Source: Nitrososphaerota archaeon (GTDB taxonomy: Archaea > Thermoproteota > Nitrososphaeria > Nitrososphaerales > UBA57). From it: a stretch of 7,240 nucleotides of DNA. Positions 1 through 6,183 of this stretch are shown here, piece after piece. The stretch lies in NCBI GenBank assembly GCA_016180375.1, contig JACPBJ010000139.1:1-7240 (forward strand). The letters are read 5' to 3'. Position numbers and translations under genes: made by a program. Position 1 is the stretch's first letter; each line of letters starts with the position of its first letter. A model generated the notes under the pieces. The model searched no databases and was not told the origin of the DNA. It saw only the letters and a program-made list of their open reading frames with translations.

Positions 1-512
1 AGAGCAGACAAAATGCCCAAATCCTGTGGATACAAGAATATACCAGCTTGAAGAGCAGTTTCACCGCGCCTTATGTCACTCCCTCTATACGTTACATTCT
101 CTCCCTTCTCGATAGAGGTGCTGAACTCGACCTTGTTACCATTTCTCGTTGAATATTCTATCATTACAACGGCATCTGCACCTGCGGGAATTACAGAGCC
201 TGTAGAAACAAAACCACACTCCTGTCTCCCTATTCTGAATTTCGGGAGGGTGCCAATTTTAACTTCCCCAGCTAGTCTGAATTTAGACGGATTTTTGAAA
301 GAAGAATTTACATCTTTCGACCTGACGGCATAGCCGTCTCTCGTTGATATATTTTCACTAGGTAAATCAATCGGTGCTATTACATCCCTTGCAAGCACCC
401 GATGTAGCCCCTCAACTGCCGGAATCCTTTCAGTACCTAACTGTATAGTTATCGCGTCGAGGAAACTTGCGATGGCTTCTTCAATTGGGGTATATTTCAA
501 AAATCTTCTCAT
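1..512 (-). CDS. moeA: Molybdopterin molybdenumtransferase MoeA, N-terminal part (3' end beyond left edge)
   Basis: MoeA inserts molybdate (or tungstate) into adenylylated molybdopterin, the last common step of Mo-cofactor synthesis, in the cytoplasm. Reading the minus strand from the ATG at 512 gives 170 uninterrupted codons to the window edge, against about 400 residues for the whole family, so roughly the last 230 residues are outside. Visible family signatures are the segment ending in RDGYAV (residues 58-63, with Asp59 at the position of the conserved catalytic Asp59 of E. coli MoeA), TGSVIPAGADAVV (104-116) and GENVTYRGSDIRRGE (137-151). The usual Met-Asp-Gly-Tyr is Arg-Asp-Gly-Tyr here. 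The ATG follows an AAGGA-like purine stretch, and a TATA-like CTTTTATTTT lies about 25 nt upstream, so the mRNA may be leaderless or nearly so. It is divergent from moaC. I am sure of the family; the start is well supported. Confidence 0.93.
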   Translation of the reverse strand, partial: MRRFLKYTPIEEAIASFLDAITIQLGTERIPAVEGLHRVLARDVIAPIDLPSENISTRDGYAVRSKDVNSSFKNPSKFRLAGEVKIGTLPKFRIGRQECGFVSTGSVIPAGADAVVMIEYSTRNGNKVEFSTSIEKGENVTYRGSDIRRGETALQAGIFLYPQDLGILSA

Positions 513-626
513 TATTTTTCCTTTTCATTCCGAAAATAAAAGGTAACATAATATTGTTTCAGGTTTATCTAGGTAGGGACCTATTTGAGCAGAATGAAAC
601 AAAAAGATCCTGCAATGGAGGTTTCA
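513..626. promoter_or_regulatory. Divergent moeA / moaCB promoter region
   Basis: This A/T-rich gap separates moeA (minus) from moaC (plus). On the minus strand CCTTTTATTTT at about 543-533 is a plausible archaeal TATA box, about 26 nt before the moeA ATG. On the plus strand two candidates are seen: CATAATATT near 548-556 and GGTTTATCT near 562-570. The latter would put the RNA start near 590-595, leaving a short leader before the moaC ATG at 627. No clear BRE, operator or riboswitch-like structure is visible; in particular I do not see a Moco-riboswitch-like fold. The assignment rests on position and base composition only. Confidence 0.45.
617..621 (+). promoter_or_regulatory. Shine-Dalgarno site for moaC (ATG 627)
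   Basis: A perfect GGAGG sits 5 nt before the ATG at 627, whose product begins MVNISEK, matching the MVDVSxK start of the conserved MoaC core. It favours 627 over the upstream in-frame TTG 585, ATG 594 and ATG 615. Confidence 0.55.
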
Positions 627-1052
627 ATGGTAAACATTTCTGAAAAGACGAAAGTTCACAGGGAAGCAATCGCGGTAGGCTCGATCAGACTTAAACCTGA
701 TACAATCCGAAAGTTAACATCGGGTCAGACCGAGAAAGGCGACGCCATTCAGATAGCGAAGATTGCAGGTATTCAAGCAGCAAAGATTACTCCTCTTTTA
801 ATTCCTCTCTGTCACCCTGTACAATTAGAACATGTTGATGTGAAGACGAACATTCTAAAAGATTCAGTTGAGATCACTGCCAAAGTAGTCTCAGAAGGTA
901 AGACGGGGGTTGAAATGGAAGCATTGACAGCGGTTTCTGTAGCGTTACTTAATATTTGGGACGTGGTCAAGGCCTATGAGAAAGATGAGAAAGGTCAGTA
1001 TCCAAACACCGCGCTTGAACGAATAAGTGTGAGGAGCAAAGTGAAAAAGTAA
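627..1052 (+). CDS. moaC: Cyclic pyranopterin monophosphate synthase MoaC
   Basis: MoaC converts the MoaA product 3',8-cyclo-7,8-dihydro-GTP into cyclic pyranopterin monophosphate, the first stable Mo-cofactor intermediate. From the ATG at 627 the product is 141 residues. Family signatures are all present: MVNISEK at the start, KGD at 37-39 (Lys37 aligns with E. coli catalytic Lys51), the IAGIQAAK segment (46-53), IPLCHP (59-64), GKTGVEMEALTAVSVALL (91-108) and the WDVVKA segment (111-116) whose Asp and Lys align with E. coli Asp128 and Lys131. The reading frame is open upstream to TTG 585, which would add 14 residues and give an N-terminus as long as that of E. coli; GGAGG before 627 and the weak conservation of the extension make 627 my choice. 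moaB follows after 2 nt, so the two are surely co-transcribed. Nothing suggests loss of function. Confidence 0.95.
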   Translation: MVNISEKTKVHREAIAVGSIRLKPDTIRKLTSGQTEKGDAIQIAKIAGIQAAKITPLLIPLCHPVQLEHVDVKTNILKDSVEITAKVVSEGKTGVEMEALTAVSVALLNIWDVVKAYEKDEKGQYPNTALERISVRSKVKK

Positions 1053-1054
1053 AA

Positions 1055-1567
1055 TTGAAGACCCATGAAAAGCATAGAAAAGTGGCTCCAAAAAGTGTGA
1101 CAGTTTATGTCTTCACAGTAAGCAGCAGCAGGTTTCGAATAAAAGAGGCGAAGAGTGAGTCTGGTTCTATCATAATCAAGATGCTCAAAGACGCCGGTCT
1201 TGATGTTTCGGGGCATAGAATCTTGGATGATGATTCCAAGATGATCGTTGATGAGGTGATAAAATCTGTGTCCTCCGAAGGGGTCGATGCAGTAATTCTA
1301 ACAGGAGGGACAGGCTTTTCAAAGAGAGATCTGACTATAGAGGCCCTATCACCCCTTTTTGGGAAGACAATGGAGGGTTTTGGAGAGATTTTCCGATATG
1401 AGAGCTACAGGAAGATCGGGACTGCGGCCTATCTCTCAAGGGCAACCGCAGGCATGATTTCTGGAAAACCGGTCTTCTGCCTTCCTGGCTCACCTGAAGC
1501 AGTGGAGTTAGGCATGAGGCTGATTCTTCCAGAAATTTCTCACATTGTATTCATAGCGAAATCATAG
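1055..1567 (+). CDS. moaB: Molybdopterin adenylyltransferase, archaeal MoaB/MogA family
   Basis: Archaeal MoaB adenylylates molybdopterin to prepare it for metal insertion by MoeA; this activity was shown for the Pyrococcus furiosus protein, whereas E. coli uses MogA. The 170-residue product has the MoCF-fold markers FTVSSSR (20-26), the nucleotide/pterin-binding ILTGGTGFSKRD (81-92), FGEIFR, LSRATAG and FCLPGSPEAVEL near the C-terminus. Length fits the 165-180 residue family. The start is a TTG 2 nt after the moaC stop; it is chosen because the N-terminal residues MKTHEKHRKVAPK resemble the H-K/E-H-rich leader of archaeal MoaB proteins. No well-spaced ribosome-binding site precedes it (a GAGGAG lies 18 nt upstream), so translation is probably coupled to moaC. 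It is the last gene of a two-gene plus-strand unit that converges on the tauE-like gene. Confidence 0.93.
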   Translation: MKTHEKHRKVAPKSVTVYVFTVSSSRFRIKEAKSESGSIIIKMLKDAGLDVSGHRILDDDSKMIVDEVIKSVSSEGVDAVILTGGTGFSKRDLTIEALSPLFGKTMEGFGEIFRYESYRKIGTAAYLSRATAGMISGKPVFCLPGSPEAVELGMRLILPEISHIVFIAKS

Positions 1568-1665
1568 CTGGTGATGTTATTAGAACTTAGCAGAAAGGGC
1601 GCCCTCCCAGAACTATGGCTTGTTCGTAGGTTTCTAGGCAGTTCTAGCCACAAGGTTTTATGCCC
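1568..1665. other. Convergent intergenic gap with a weak inverted repeat
   Basis: These 98 nt separate the ends of moaB (plus) and the TauE/SafE-like gene (minus). TAGAACT at 1581-1587 is the exact inverse complement of AGTTCTA at 1640-1646, and an 8-nt palindrome GGGCGCCC lies between them, but the arms are short and about 52 nt apart, and no long T-run follows. It probably contains the termination signals of both units, though I cannot identify them. An open frame running 1571-1756 on the plus strand has no recognisable content and overlaps the transporter gene, so I do not call it. Confidence 0.3.
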
Positions 1666-2535
1666 TCAATCTCTCAAAAGTCTGATAACGCTATACGAAA
1701 GGATTCCAATGAAAACGATTCTTATTAGCGAGTCGGGAACTCTGAGAAGAGCATAGGTACTCAGAACCACCCCTAAGACAGAACCAGCCCCCATCGTGAC
1801 AGCAACAAGCATGGACCTTCTCCCAATTGTGTTGTACTGGTTATGCTTGACCATGCTAGCTAGCACAGTGGGAACTGACACGAGTTGACTTATCGTGCCT
1901 GCGGTCTTTAGAGGGAGGCCGAACAAAAGTACAAGCCCGGGTATGTGATACTCGCCACCAGCAACACCAGCGACCCCGGCTATGAGTCCGATTATAAAGC
2001 CGAACAAAATAGCAGAAGGAAACTCTACTGTGTTGGAAAAAAATCTGGTAGGAGTTAATTCAATGTAGATATCAATGAACAACCTAACGATAACTACTGA
2101 GAGAATCATAGCAAGAAAGAGTTTCAGCTTTCTTGTCGATACCTTATGGCTAATTATTGACCCAAGGAAGCCTCCTCCTAATGAGCCAATTATCATTCCC
2201 AAAGAAGGAATGAAATAGCCTACAGGAAGTAGACCACTTTGTAATCTTGCCAGAAAACTCGAGCCTGAGACAATAAGACTAACAATCAGATTGACAGCTA
2301 TCATTAGTCTCAATGGCAGACTTATTGTGTAGAGGAGAAACGGCATTCGAAGCTCAGCCCCTCCCAGACCAACCAATCCTGCTAAGAATCCTGTTGAGAG
2401 ACCCACAAGCGTAGGCATCAGTGCGTTCTTGACTAGAGGAATTTTGGCTAGAACATCTGATTCTACTACTCTAGGTACCATCAAGGGATAGGTACTAGAA
2501 ACTGCTTCGTTAGAAGCATCAGAATGGTTTGTCAA
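1666..2535 (-). CDS. TauE/SafE-family anion transporter (predicted sulfite/organosulfonate exporter type)
   Basis: This 289-residue membrane protein belongs to the TauE/SafE (DUF81) family, whose members move small sulfur or carbon anions such as sulfite, sulfoacetate or taurine-derived products across the cytoplasmic membrane. About 35-38 polar N-terminal residues precede roughly eight hydrophobic segments. The family's internal duplication is plain: GLVGLGGAELRMPFL (53-67) followed by LPLRLMIAVNLIVSL matches GVAGVAGGEYHIPGL (187-201) followed by LPLKTAGTISQLVSV. The start is TTG at 2535, 6 nt after the moaA-like stop and in the same frame; the next in-frame ATG (2481) would remove 18 polar residues. 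Being the distal gene of the molybdoenzyme operon, it might export a sulfur oxyanion or help handle an oxyanion such as molybdate; that is inference and the substrate is unknown. Confidence 0.88.
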   Translation of the reverse strand: MTNHSDASNEAVSSTYPLMVPRVVESDVLAKIPLVKNALMPTLVGLSTGFLAGLVGLGGAELRMPFLLYTISLPLRLMIAVNLIVSLIVSGSSFLARLQSGLLPVGYFIPSLGMIIGSLGGGFLGSIISHKVSTRKLKLFLAMILSVVIVRLFIDIYIELTPTRFFSNTVEFPSAILFGFIIGLIAGVAGVAGGEYHIPGLVLLFGLPLKTAGTISQLVSVPTVLASMVKHNQYNTIGRRSMLVAVTMGAGSVLGVVLSTYALLRVPDSLIRIVFIGILSYSVIRLLRD

Positions 2536-2541
2536 GACGCA

Positions 2542-3519
2542 TCATTGCGCACAGGTTAGTAGAATCTTATTGCGAGGGATTTCCACCTGCGGTTTGAAGA
2601 ACGGTTCCCGCATTGAAACTGCTCTTTTGAAGATGTTCACCAAGTCGGCATCCGAAGCGCCGCTTCTCATCGCGGAAAGGAAGTCTACATGGTTGTCGTC
2701 CCTAAGCAAACACGGTTTGAATTTACCATCATAGGTTATCCTTAGTCTATTGTTGCCCATGCAGAATGAAGAATTATGAACGGGTCTGACAATTTCCACA
2801 ACGACGCCATTGTCTAAGTAATATTGTGGCCTCCTGTGTAAATCCCTCATACGGACTGCAAAAGCCCTTCTCCTAATGTTCTCCTCAATCTCATCCAGTT
2901 TCAGATGTAATTGGGTACAAGATGCTCTATCCACCGACACGAACTCTATCAGCTGAAGAATGTTCGTTCTTGCGCCGCCGAGCCCCTTCGAAAAATTAAT
3001 CATATCCTCAACCTCAGATTCGTTAATCGACTTCAGGAGCGTCATGTTGATCTTGACAGGCTTTAGGCCCACTTCGACAGCAACCCTTATGGCCTGTATG
3101 GTCTCTTTGAGCTTGCAAGATTGCGTAAGAAGCCTAAAGGTGTCCTCTCTAAGACTATGAAGGCTTACGTTCACTCTCGAAAGCCCTCTCTTCTTGAGCG
3201 TACGTGCAAGCTTTGCCAGACGCGTTCCATTTGTAGTCATGGAGATCTCCTTGATTCCTTGTGTATGGATCCTCTCCACAATCTCTGGAATATCGTCACG
3301 CAGCATTGGCTCACCTCCAGTGAGCTTGACTCGTGTTACGCCGAACTGAGTCGTTATTCTAACTATCCTTTCGATCTCCTCTGGTGTCATAGGAGAGAGA
3401 TAAGGATCATAGATGCCCTCTTTGTGACAGAAAATACAGCTGAAGTTGCAATATGCGGAGCTGTTTACAGATATTCGCAGCTCTGTTACGGGTCTACCCC
3501 AATTGTCACAAATAGTCAT
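2542..3519 (-). CDS. moaA: MoaA-like radical SAM protein (GTP 3',8-cyclase family) with altered C-terminal cluster site
   Basis: MoaA uses an N-terminal [4Fe-4S]-SAM centre to make 3',8-cyclo-7,8-dihydro-GTP, the substrate of MoaC. From the ATG at 3519 the product is 325 residues. The N-terminus carries GRPVTELRIS and the radical SAM motif Cys24-x3-Cys28-x2-Cys31, then LTGGEPMLRDD (66-76) and TTNGTRL. The C-terminal region has RPVHNSSFC, NRLR (257-260) and DGKFKPCLLRDDN, as in archaeal MoaA. However, the GTP-binding cluster motif Cx2Cx13C reads Cys253-x2-Asn256-x13-Cys270: the middle Cys is Asn, coded AAC. The C-terminus ends LTCAQ instead of the Gly-Gly tail needed in E. coli and human enzymes. 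The ATG lies one base after the stop of the upstream membrane gene; an in-frame TTG at 3528 is the alternative. It is co-directional with the molybdoenzyme genes, so a complex-dedicated or divergent MoaA is possible. Confidence 0.88.
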   Translation of the reverse strand: MTICDNWGRPVTELRISVNSSAYCNFSCIFCHKEGIYDPYLSPMTPEEIERIVRITTQFGVTRVKLTGGEPMLRDDIPEIVERIHTQGIKEISMTTNGTRLAKLARTLKKRGLSRVNVSLHSLREDTFRLLTQSCKLKETIQAIRVAVEVGLKPVKINMTLLKSINESEVEDMINFSKGLGGARTNILQLIEFVSVDRASCTQLHLKLDEIEENIRRRAFAVRMRDLHRRPQYYLDNGVVVEIVRPVHNSSFCMGNNRLRITYDGKFKPCLLRDDNHVDFLSAMRSGASDADLVNIFKRAVSMREPFFKPQVEIPRNKILLTCAQ

Positions 3520-3520
3520 G

Positions 3521-4477
3521 TCAATCAACGTTCATCACTGCTGGTCTGGAAACAAAAAGCATCCCGAGAATTGCTAAGAGGTTGAGGTAGGTCAGCTGTA
3601 TCAGATGACCCGCGAGCAGTATCAAAAGCATTCCATAAGCAAGCGCTTTCTTGTCGCCGGGCAGTGAAAAGAGTGAGTACAAGAAGAGCCAAATTGCTAT
3701 GATGTAGAACGGAAATGGTAGATACATGGTAAATCCAAGTGTCCATACAGCTAGGATGGATGTTATCCAAGGACTGGCTAAATAGAAAGAACCAAAGAGA
3801 CTAGCCATTATTGTAGATACAATAATTGCCTTCGAGTTTGCTCGCAACAAGGTCTTCCCTGAGCCTCTTCTATAGCGATAGGTGAGCAAGAAGATGAGGG
3901 GCGTAGCCACCACGGCCAATGCTTCGCCAAGGTTCAGAATACCAACCCCCGCAATATTCAGTGAGAGTCCTAAAAGTTGGTCCAAAAGAGGCAGTATCTT
4001 GAAGAGATACGTTGTAACGAAGGAAAGTGTGATCGCAACACCTAACCACCTCTCGATACTTCCTCCCTCCCTGATCAGGGATATCCCCAGTATCGTAACC
4101 AGAAACATGGAGAGAATGTTGTAAAGTATCGAGACCAACACATTAGGCGTTACCACTAAAAAAAGCATGCTTAGGGTGATTACTATGACGAGAAGTGAAC
4201 CTGCAATCCTATCAGCTTTGGATCGATGGCTGAGTAGGAAGTATGATGCCCAGAGAAGGACCAAGATCACTAGAAGAGAAGCGAAGTTGAATGCGACTGA
4301 TCCAACGAACATCATCATGTTGAATATCGACATTACCGGTTCCCGAGGCGGGAGTAGTATGCCCATCCTAGAGAAGGTCCTTATCAGGGAGAATTCGACA
4401 ATCCCCGCCACAAGAAGTCCTTTAACTATGAATCTTATTCCTATGGGAGAGATCTGGCCAAGCTTCACAGGCCACAT
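3521..4477 (-). CDS. Polytopic membrane protein of unknown family in the molybdoenzyme operon
   Basis: I do not recognise the family. From the ATG at 4477 the product has 318 residues, most of them hydrophobic, with about nine or ten predicted membrane spans, roughly at 12-34, 50-82 (one or two), 91-111, 112-135, 144-165, 168-200, 216-236, 238-272 and 278-310. Charged loops include residues 84-90, 136-143 and 201-216. Only two His are present (84 and 291) and there is no Cys, so it does not look like a di-heme NarI or an NrfD quinol oxidase, although a role in passing electrons to quinones or in anchoring the complex cannot be excluded. The frame is open upstream to 4555, but that would overlap the chaperone by 91 nt; ATG 4477 gives a 13-nt overlap and GTG 4468 a 4-nt GTGA overlap. 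Both point to translational coupling. It lies between the chaperone and the MoaA-like gene. Confidence 0.8.
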   Translation of the reverse strand: MWPVKLGQISPIGIRFIVKGLLVAGIVEFSLIRTFSRMGILLPPREPVMSIFNMMMFVGSVAFNFASLLVILVLLWASYFLLSHRSKADRIAGSLLVIVITLSMLFLVVTPNVLVSILYNILSMFLVTILGISLIREGGSIERWLGVAITLSFVTTYLFKILPLLDQLLGLSLNIAGVGILNLGEALAVVATPLIFLLTYRYRRGSGKTLLRANSKAIIVSTIMASLFGSFYLASPWITSILAVWTLGFTMYLPFPFYIIAIWLFLYSLFSLPGDKKALAYGMLLILLAGHLIQLTYLNLLAILGMLFVSRPAVMNVD

Positions 4478-5238
4478 TGTACACCACAGCCCGCGTCTTC
4501 CGGTGGTTTCGTATCTCGGGGCTTCGAATCCAACTTCGTATTCAAACCGAGACAATTGCCTTCCAATATAATGAATTTTCTAGTAAGCTCTCCGAGCGAT
4601 GCGTAGTATGGCACCTTGGACACTTTTTGTAAATTCTCAGCAAAACTTCCTACCCATTCCAAAACATGCTCTTTGAGGAACTTTAGTGAGGCATCCTTGG
4701 TCAATTGAGCTTCCGATTGTTTGCCTGATGCTATAGCGTGCGCCTCTTTGAAGGTCAGAAAGTGCATAAATTCGAGCTCTGCTGCCACGTGATCTACCCT
4801 ATCATGCCATGTTCCGGAGGTCGATAGTCCGAAAGCCCTGTAGAAACCAGCTATATCTGCAAGTTTGCGGGATGTTGAGAAAATTTGTTCAGTGTTGTAC
4901 GAAGTTTCATAGGGAGGGCAAGGTAATTCCTCTGATTGCCCGAAGAGGACATCATATTCTGTCTGGATTGAACTAGGACGAACCTTTGAAACATTGTCGG
5001 TCAAAGATGAAATGAACGTGACTACCTCTTCCCTTATCTTGGACGCATAAGGTAGTGTTTGAGAGATGGTTTTCATTTGAGAGGCAAGCGAGCCATCTCT
5101 GAGTGCTTGTTGCATCTCCTCCGAGGGGTAGAGAAAACAGAATGATAGGAGCCTGTACATATGGCTCGTAGCAAGCAGTTTCTTGAGTTGAGCGTTTCCG
5201 ATCGCCTTCTTTAAGGCTCCGGATTCCAGACTAGTCAG
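4465..5238 (-). CDS. TorD/DmsD-family molybdoenzyme assembly chaperone (probable CTG start)
   Basis: TorD-family proteins bind the apo catalytic subunit of a DMSO-reductase-family enzyme in the cytoplasm and help insert the Mo cofactor before export. The helical protein shows TEYDVLFG (94-101), PCPPYETSY (106-114), ADIAGFYRAFGL (127-138) and DHVAAELEFMHFL (149-161), the most conserved blocks of the family. Its C-terminus is CGVQCGL. The first ATG is at 5160, but no ribosome-binding site precedes it and the 26 codons before it read as an amphipathic helix running into YRLLSFCFLYP, as expected for the family's first helix. The only good start there is CTG at 5238: it overlaps the gamma stop as CTGA and lies 8 nt after GGAGG. 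This gives 257 residues; from ATG 5160 it would be 231. The family assignment is firm, the CTG start is inferred. It serves the alpha subunit expected right of the window. Confidence 0.9.
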   Translation of the reverse strand: MTSLESGALKKAIGNAQLKKLLATSHMYRLLSFCFLYPSEEMQQALRDGSLASQMKTISQTLPYASKIREEVVTFISSLTDNVSKVRPSSIQTEYDVLFGQSEELPCPPYETSYNTEQIFSTSRKLADIAGFYRAFGLSTSGTWHDRVDHVAAELEFMHFLTFKEAHAIASGKQSEAQLTKDASLKFLKEHVLEWVGSFAENLQKVSKVPYYASLGELTRKFIILEGNCLGLNTKLDSKPRDTKPPEDAGCGVQCGL

Positions 5239-6171
5239 GCTATTGACCTCCTGTTAAGCTGCTTCGTCTTCCAGTTGCTGAGCACAATTGCTGCGATTAT
5301 GAAGACTATCGAGAATACAAGCAGGCCAATGGATGCCGCGATGCCGAAAGGCATGCCAGCCGAAGGAGTTGCTGCTCCTGGGGCAGAAGGTTGGGGCGCA
5401 ACCTCACCTTCTCTAAGAATATTAAGCACTATCCAGGCGGAAACAGACTTTCTACCGTTAACTTCGTTGTTTGCTCCATCCCAAACTGCAAAAGCAACGG
5501 GTATGTTTGTTCCCACCGAGAATTGCGTATCGCTAGGATCGATGGTCGCAAGTGGTCTAGCCATGACAGCCTTCCAAGTTCCGTCCTTCCATTCGCCTCT
5601 CCCGATGACATCTTGCTGGGGCTGTGAGGTCAAGGATCCAAATCCGCCTGCTACCAAGTCCTCCACAGGGGTAGCTCGTAGGGGATTGGAGAATGGATTT
5701 CCTGGTAACATCGATGTCCTTCTGCCAATCAGCCTTCCAGTGCCAGATATTTACCGCATCGGGCAACTGGCCCATACAAACAAATGGCTGTGTCTGGGTT
5801 CTGGGGAACTGTATTGCTGCGGCATCTCTGAAAGATTCCGTCTTGAGGGTGGTCATGTTCGGGGTCGAATCCCTCCATTCAAGAGAAAAGGCGAGCCACG
5901 TGCCATTGTTCAATGACCTGACAGTCACGGTCCTTATGGAAGGGTTGGGATTCATAGGTTTGGTCGTGATCTGGGCGCTCAAGGGGACTTGAAGCGAGAC
6001 TGCCTTCTGCCAGTTCACACTGCTGGGATCTGTGATTGGTAGGGGCCCTGATAGCGCGGAAGAACTGAGCAACGCCTCCTGACCTGCAACCAGCGGAGTT
6101 TCATAGATTGTGCTTACTACAGAGAAGGCTAGTAAGACACCGACCAAAACAGCGATCTTCTTCTCGTTCAG
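5235..6171 (-). CDS. Heme b gamma subunit of a type II DMSO-reductase-family complex (EbdC/DdhC/SerC type), frameshifted
   Basis: This subunit carries a single heme b that exchanges electrons with the beta-subunit clusters. It is read in two frames: from 6171 to the region 5703-5722, and from there to the TGA at 5235. The first part has a basic signal peptide (MNEKK then a hydrophobic core to about residue 28) followed by the family segment PFVCMGQLPDAVNIWHWKADW; Met133 matches the heme ligand Met101 of ethylbenzene dehydrogenase EbdC. The second part holds GNPFSNPLRATPVEDLVAGGFGSLT, PVAFAVWDG and NGRKSVSAW, whose Lys (codon 5450-5448) matches ligand Lys223. A Pro/Ala-rich linker and one membrane span (about codons 5350-5275) then anchor it, unlike the soluble bacterial subunit. 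The total of 937 nt fits 312 codons plus one extra base. The start appears to be CTG, 11 nt after the beta stop; TTG 6147 is possible but loses the basic residues. It is a broken gene unless the shift is an error or is recoded. Confidence 0.85.
5247..5251 (-). promoter_or_regulatory. Shine-Dalgarno site for the TorD-like gene (CTG 5238)
   Basis: GGAGG on the minus strand, inside the last codons of the gamma gene, lies 8 nt before CTG 5238. No ATG, GTG or TTG stands at that spacing in the chaperone frame; the nearest in-frame ATG is about 85 nt downstream. Confidence 0.6.
5703..5722 (-). other. Frameshift site in the gamma gene
   Basis: Before this site the conserved WHWKADWQKDID is read in one frame. 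After it PGNPFSNP and VEDLVAGGFGSL, also conserved, are read in the frame one base ahead. Family-like sequence is continuous across the site only if one base is removed (or two are added). The upstream frame, if not shifted, runs 50 further codons of unrelated sequence to a stop at 5557. Confidence 0.8.
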
Positions 6172-6176
6172 ATTCT

Positions 6177-6183
6177 CTCCCCC
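6177..6183 (-). promoter_or_regulatory. Shine-Dalgarno-like site for the gamma gene (CTG 6171)
   Basis: GGGGGAG on the minus strand, overlapping the last base of the beta stop codon, lies 5 nt before CTG 6171. It supports CTG as the start, because no ATG, GTG or TTG in the gamma frame lies at that spacing; TTG 6147 is about 29 nt away. Confidence 0.5.

Noticed and set aside
995..1216. Minus-strand open frame of 73 codons
   Set aside because: It spans the moaC/moaB junction in antisense and has no family-like content.
1571..1756. Possible small gene of 61 codons after moaB
   Set aside because: It overlaps the end of the transporter gene by about 90 nt, has no ribosome-binding site, and no recognisable sequence.
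3121..3585. 154-codon open frame on the plus strand
   Set aside because: It is antisense to the radical SAM motif and N-terminal half of the MoaA-like gene.
4515..4530. GGCTTCGAATCC, also T-arm-like
   Set aside because: No cloverleaf can be built around it; it lies within the chaperone coding sequence.
4478..4555. Longer N-terminus for the membrane protein, from 4555
   Set aside because: It would overlap the chaperone by 91 nt and add a polar 26-residue leader; ATG 4477 or GTG 4468 gives the usual short overlap.
5861..5882. tRNA T-arm-like sequence GGGGTCGAATCCC
   Set aside because: It lacks the full TTC loop, has no acceptor, D or anticodon arms around it, and encodes part of the gamma subunit on the other strand.
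5275..5916. 213-codon open frame on the plus strand
   Set aside because: It lies antisense to the gamma gene, whose conserved motifs are clear on the minus strand; its own translation shows no recognisable domain.
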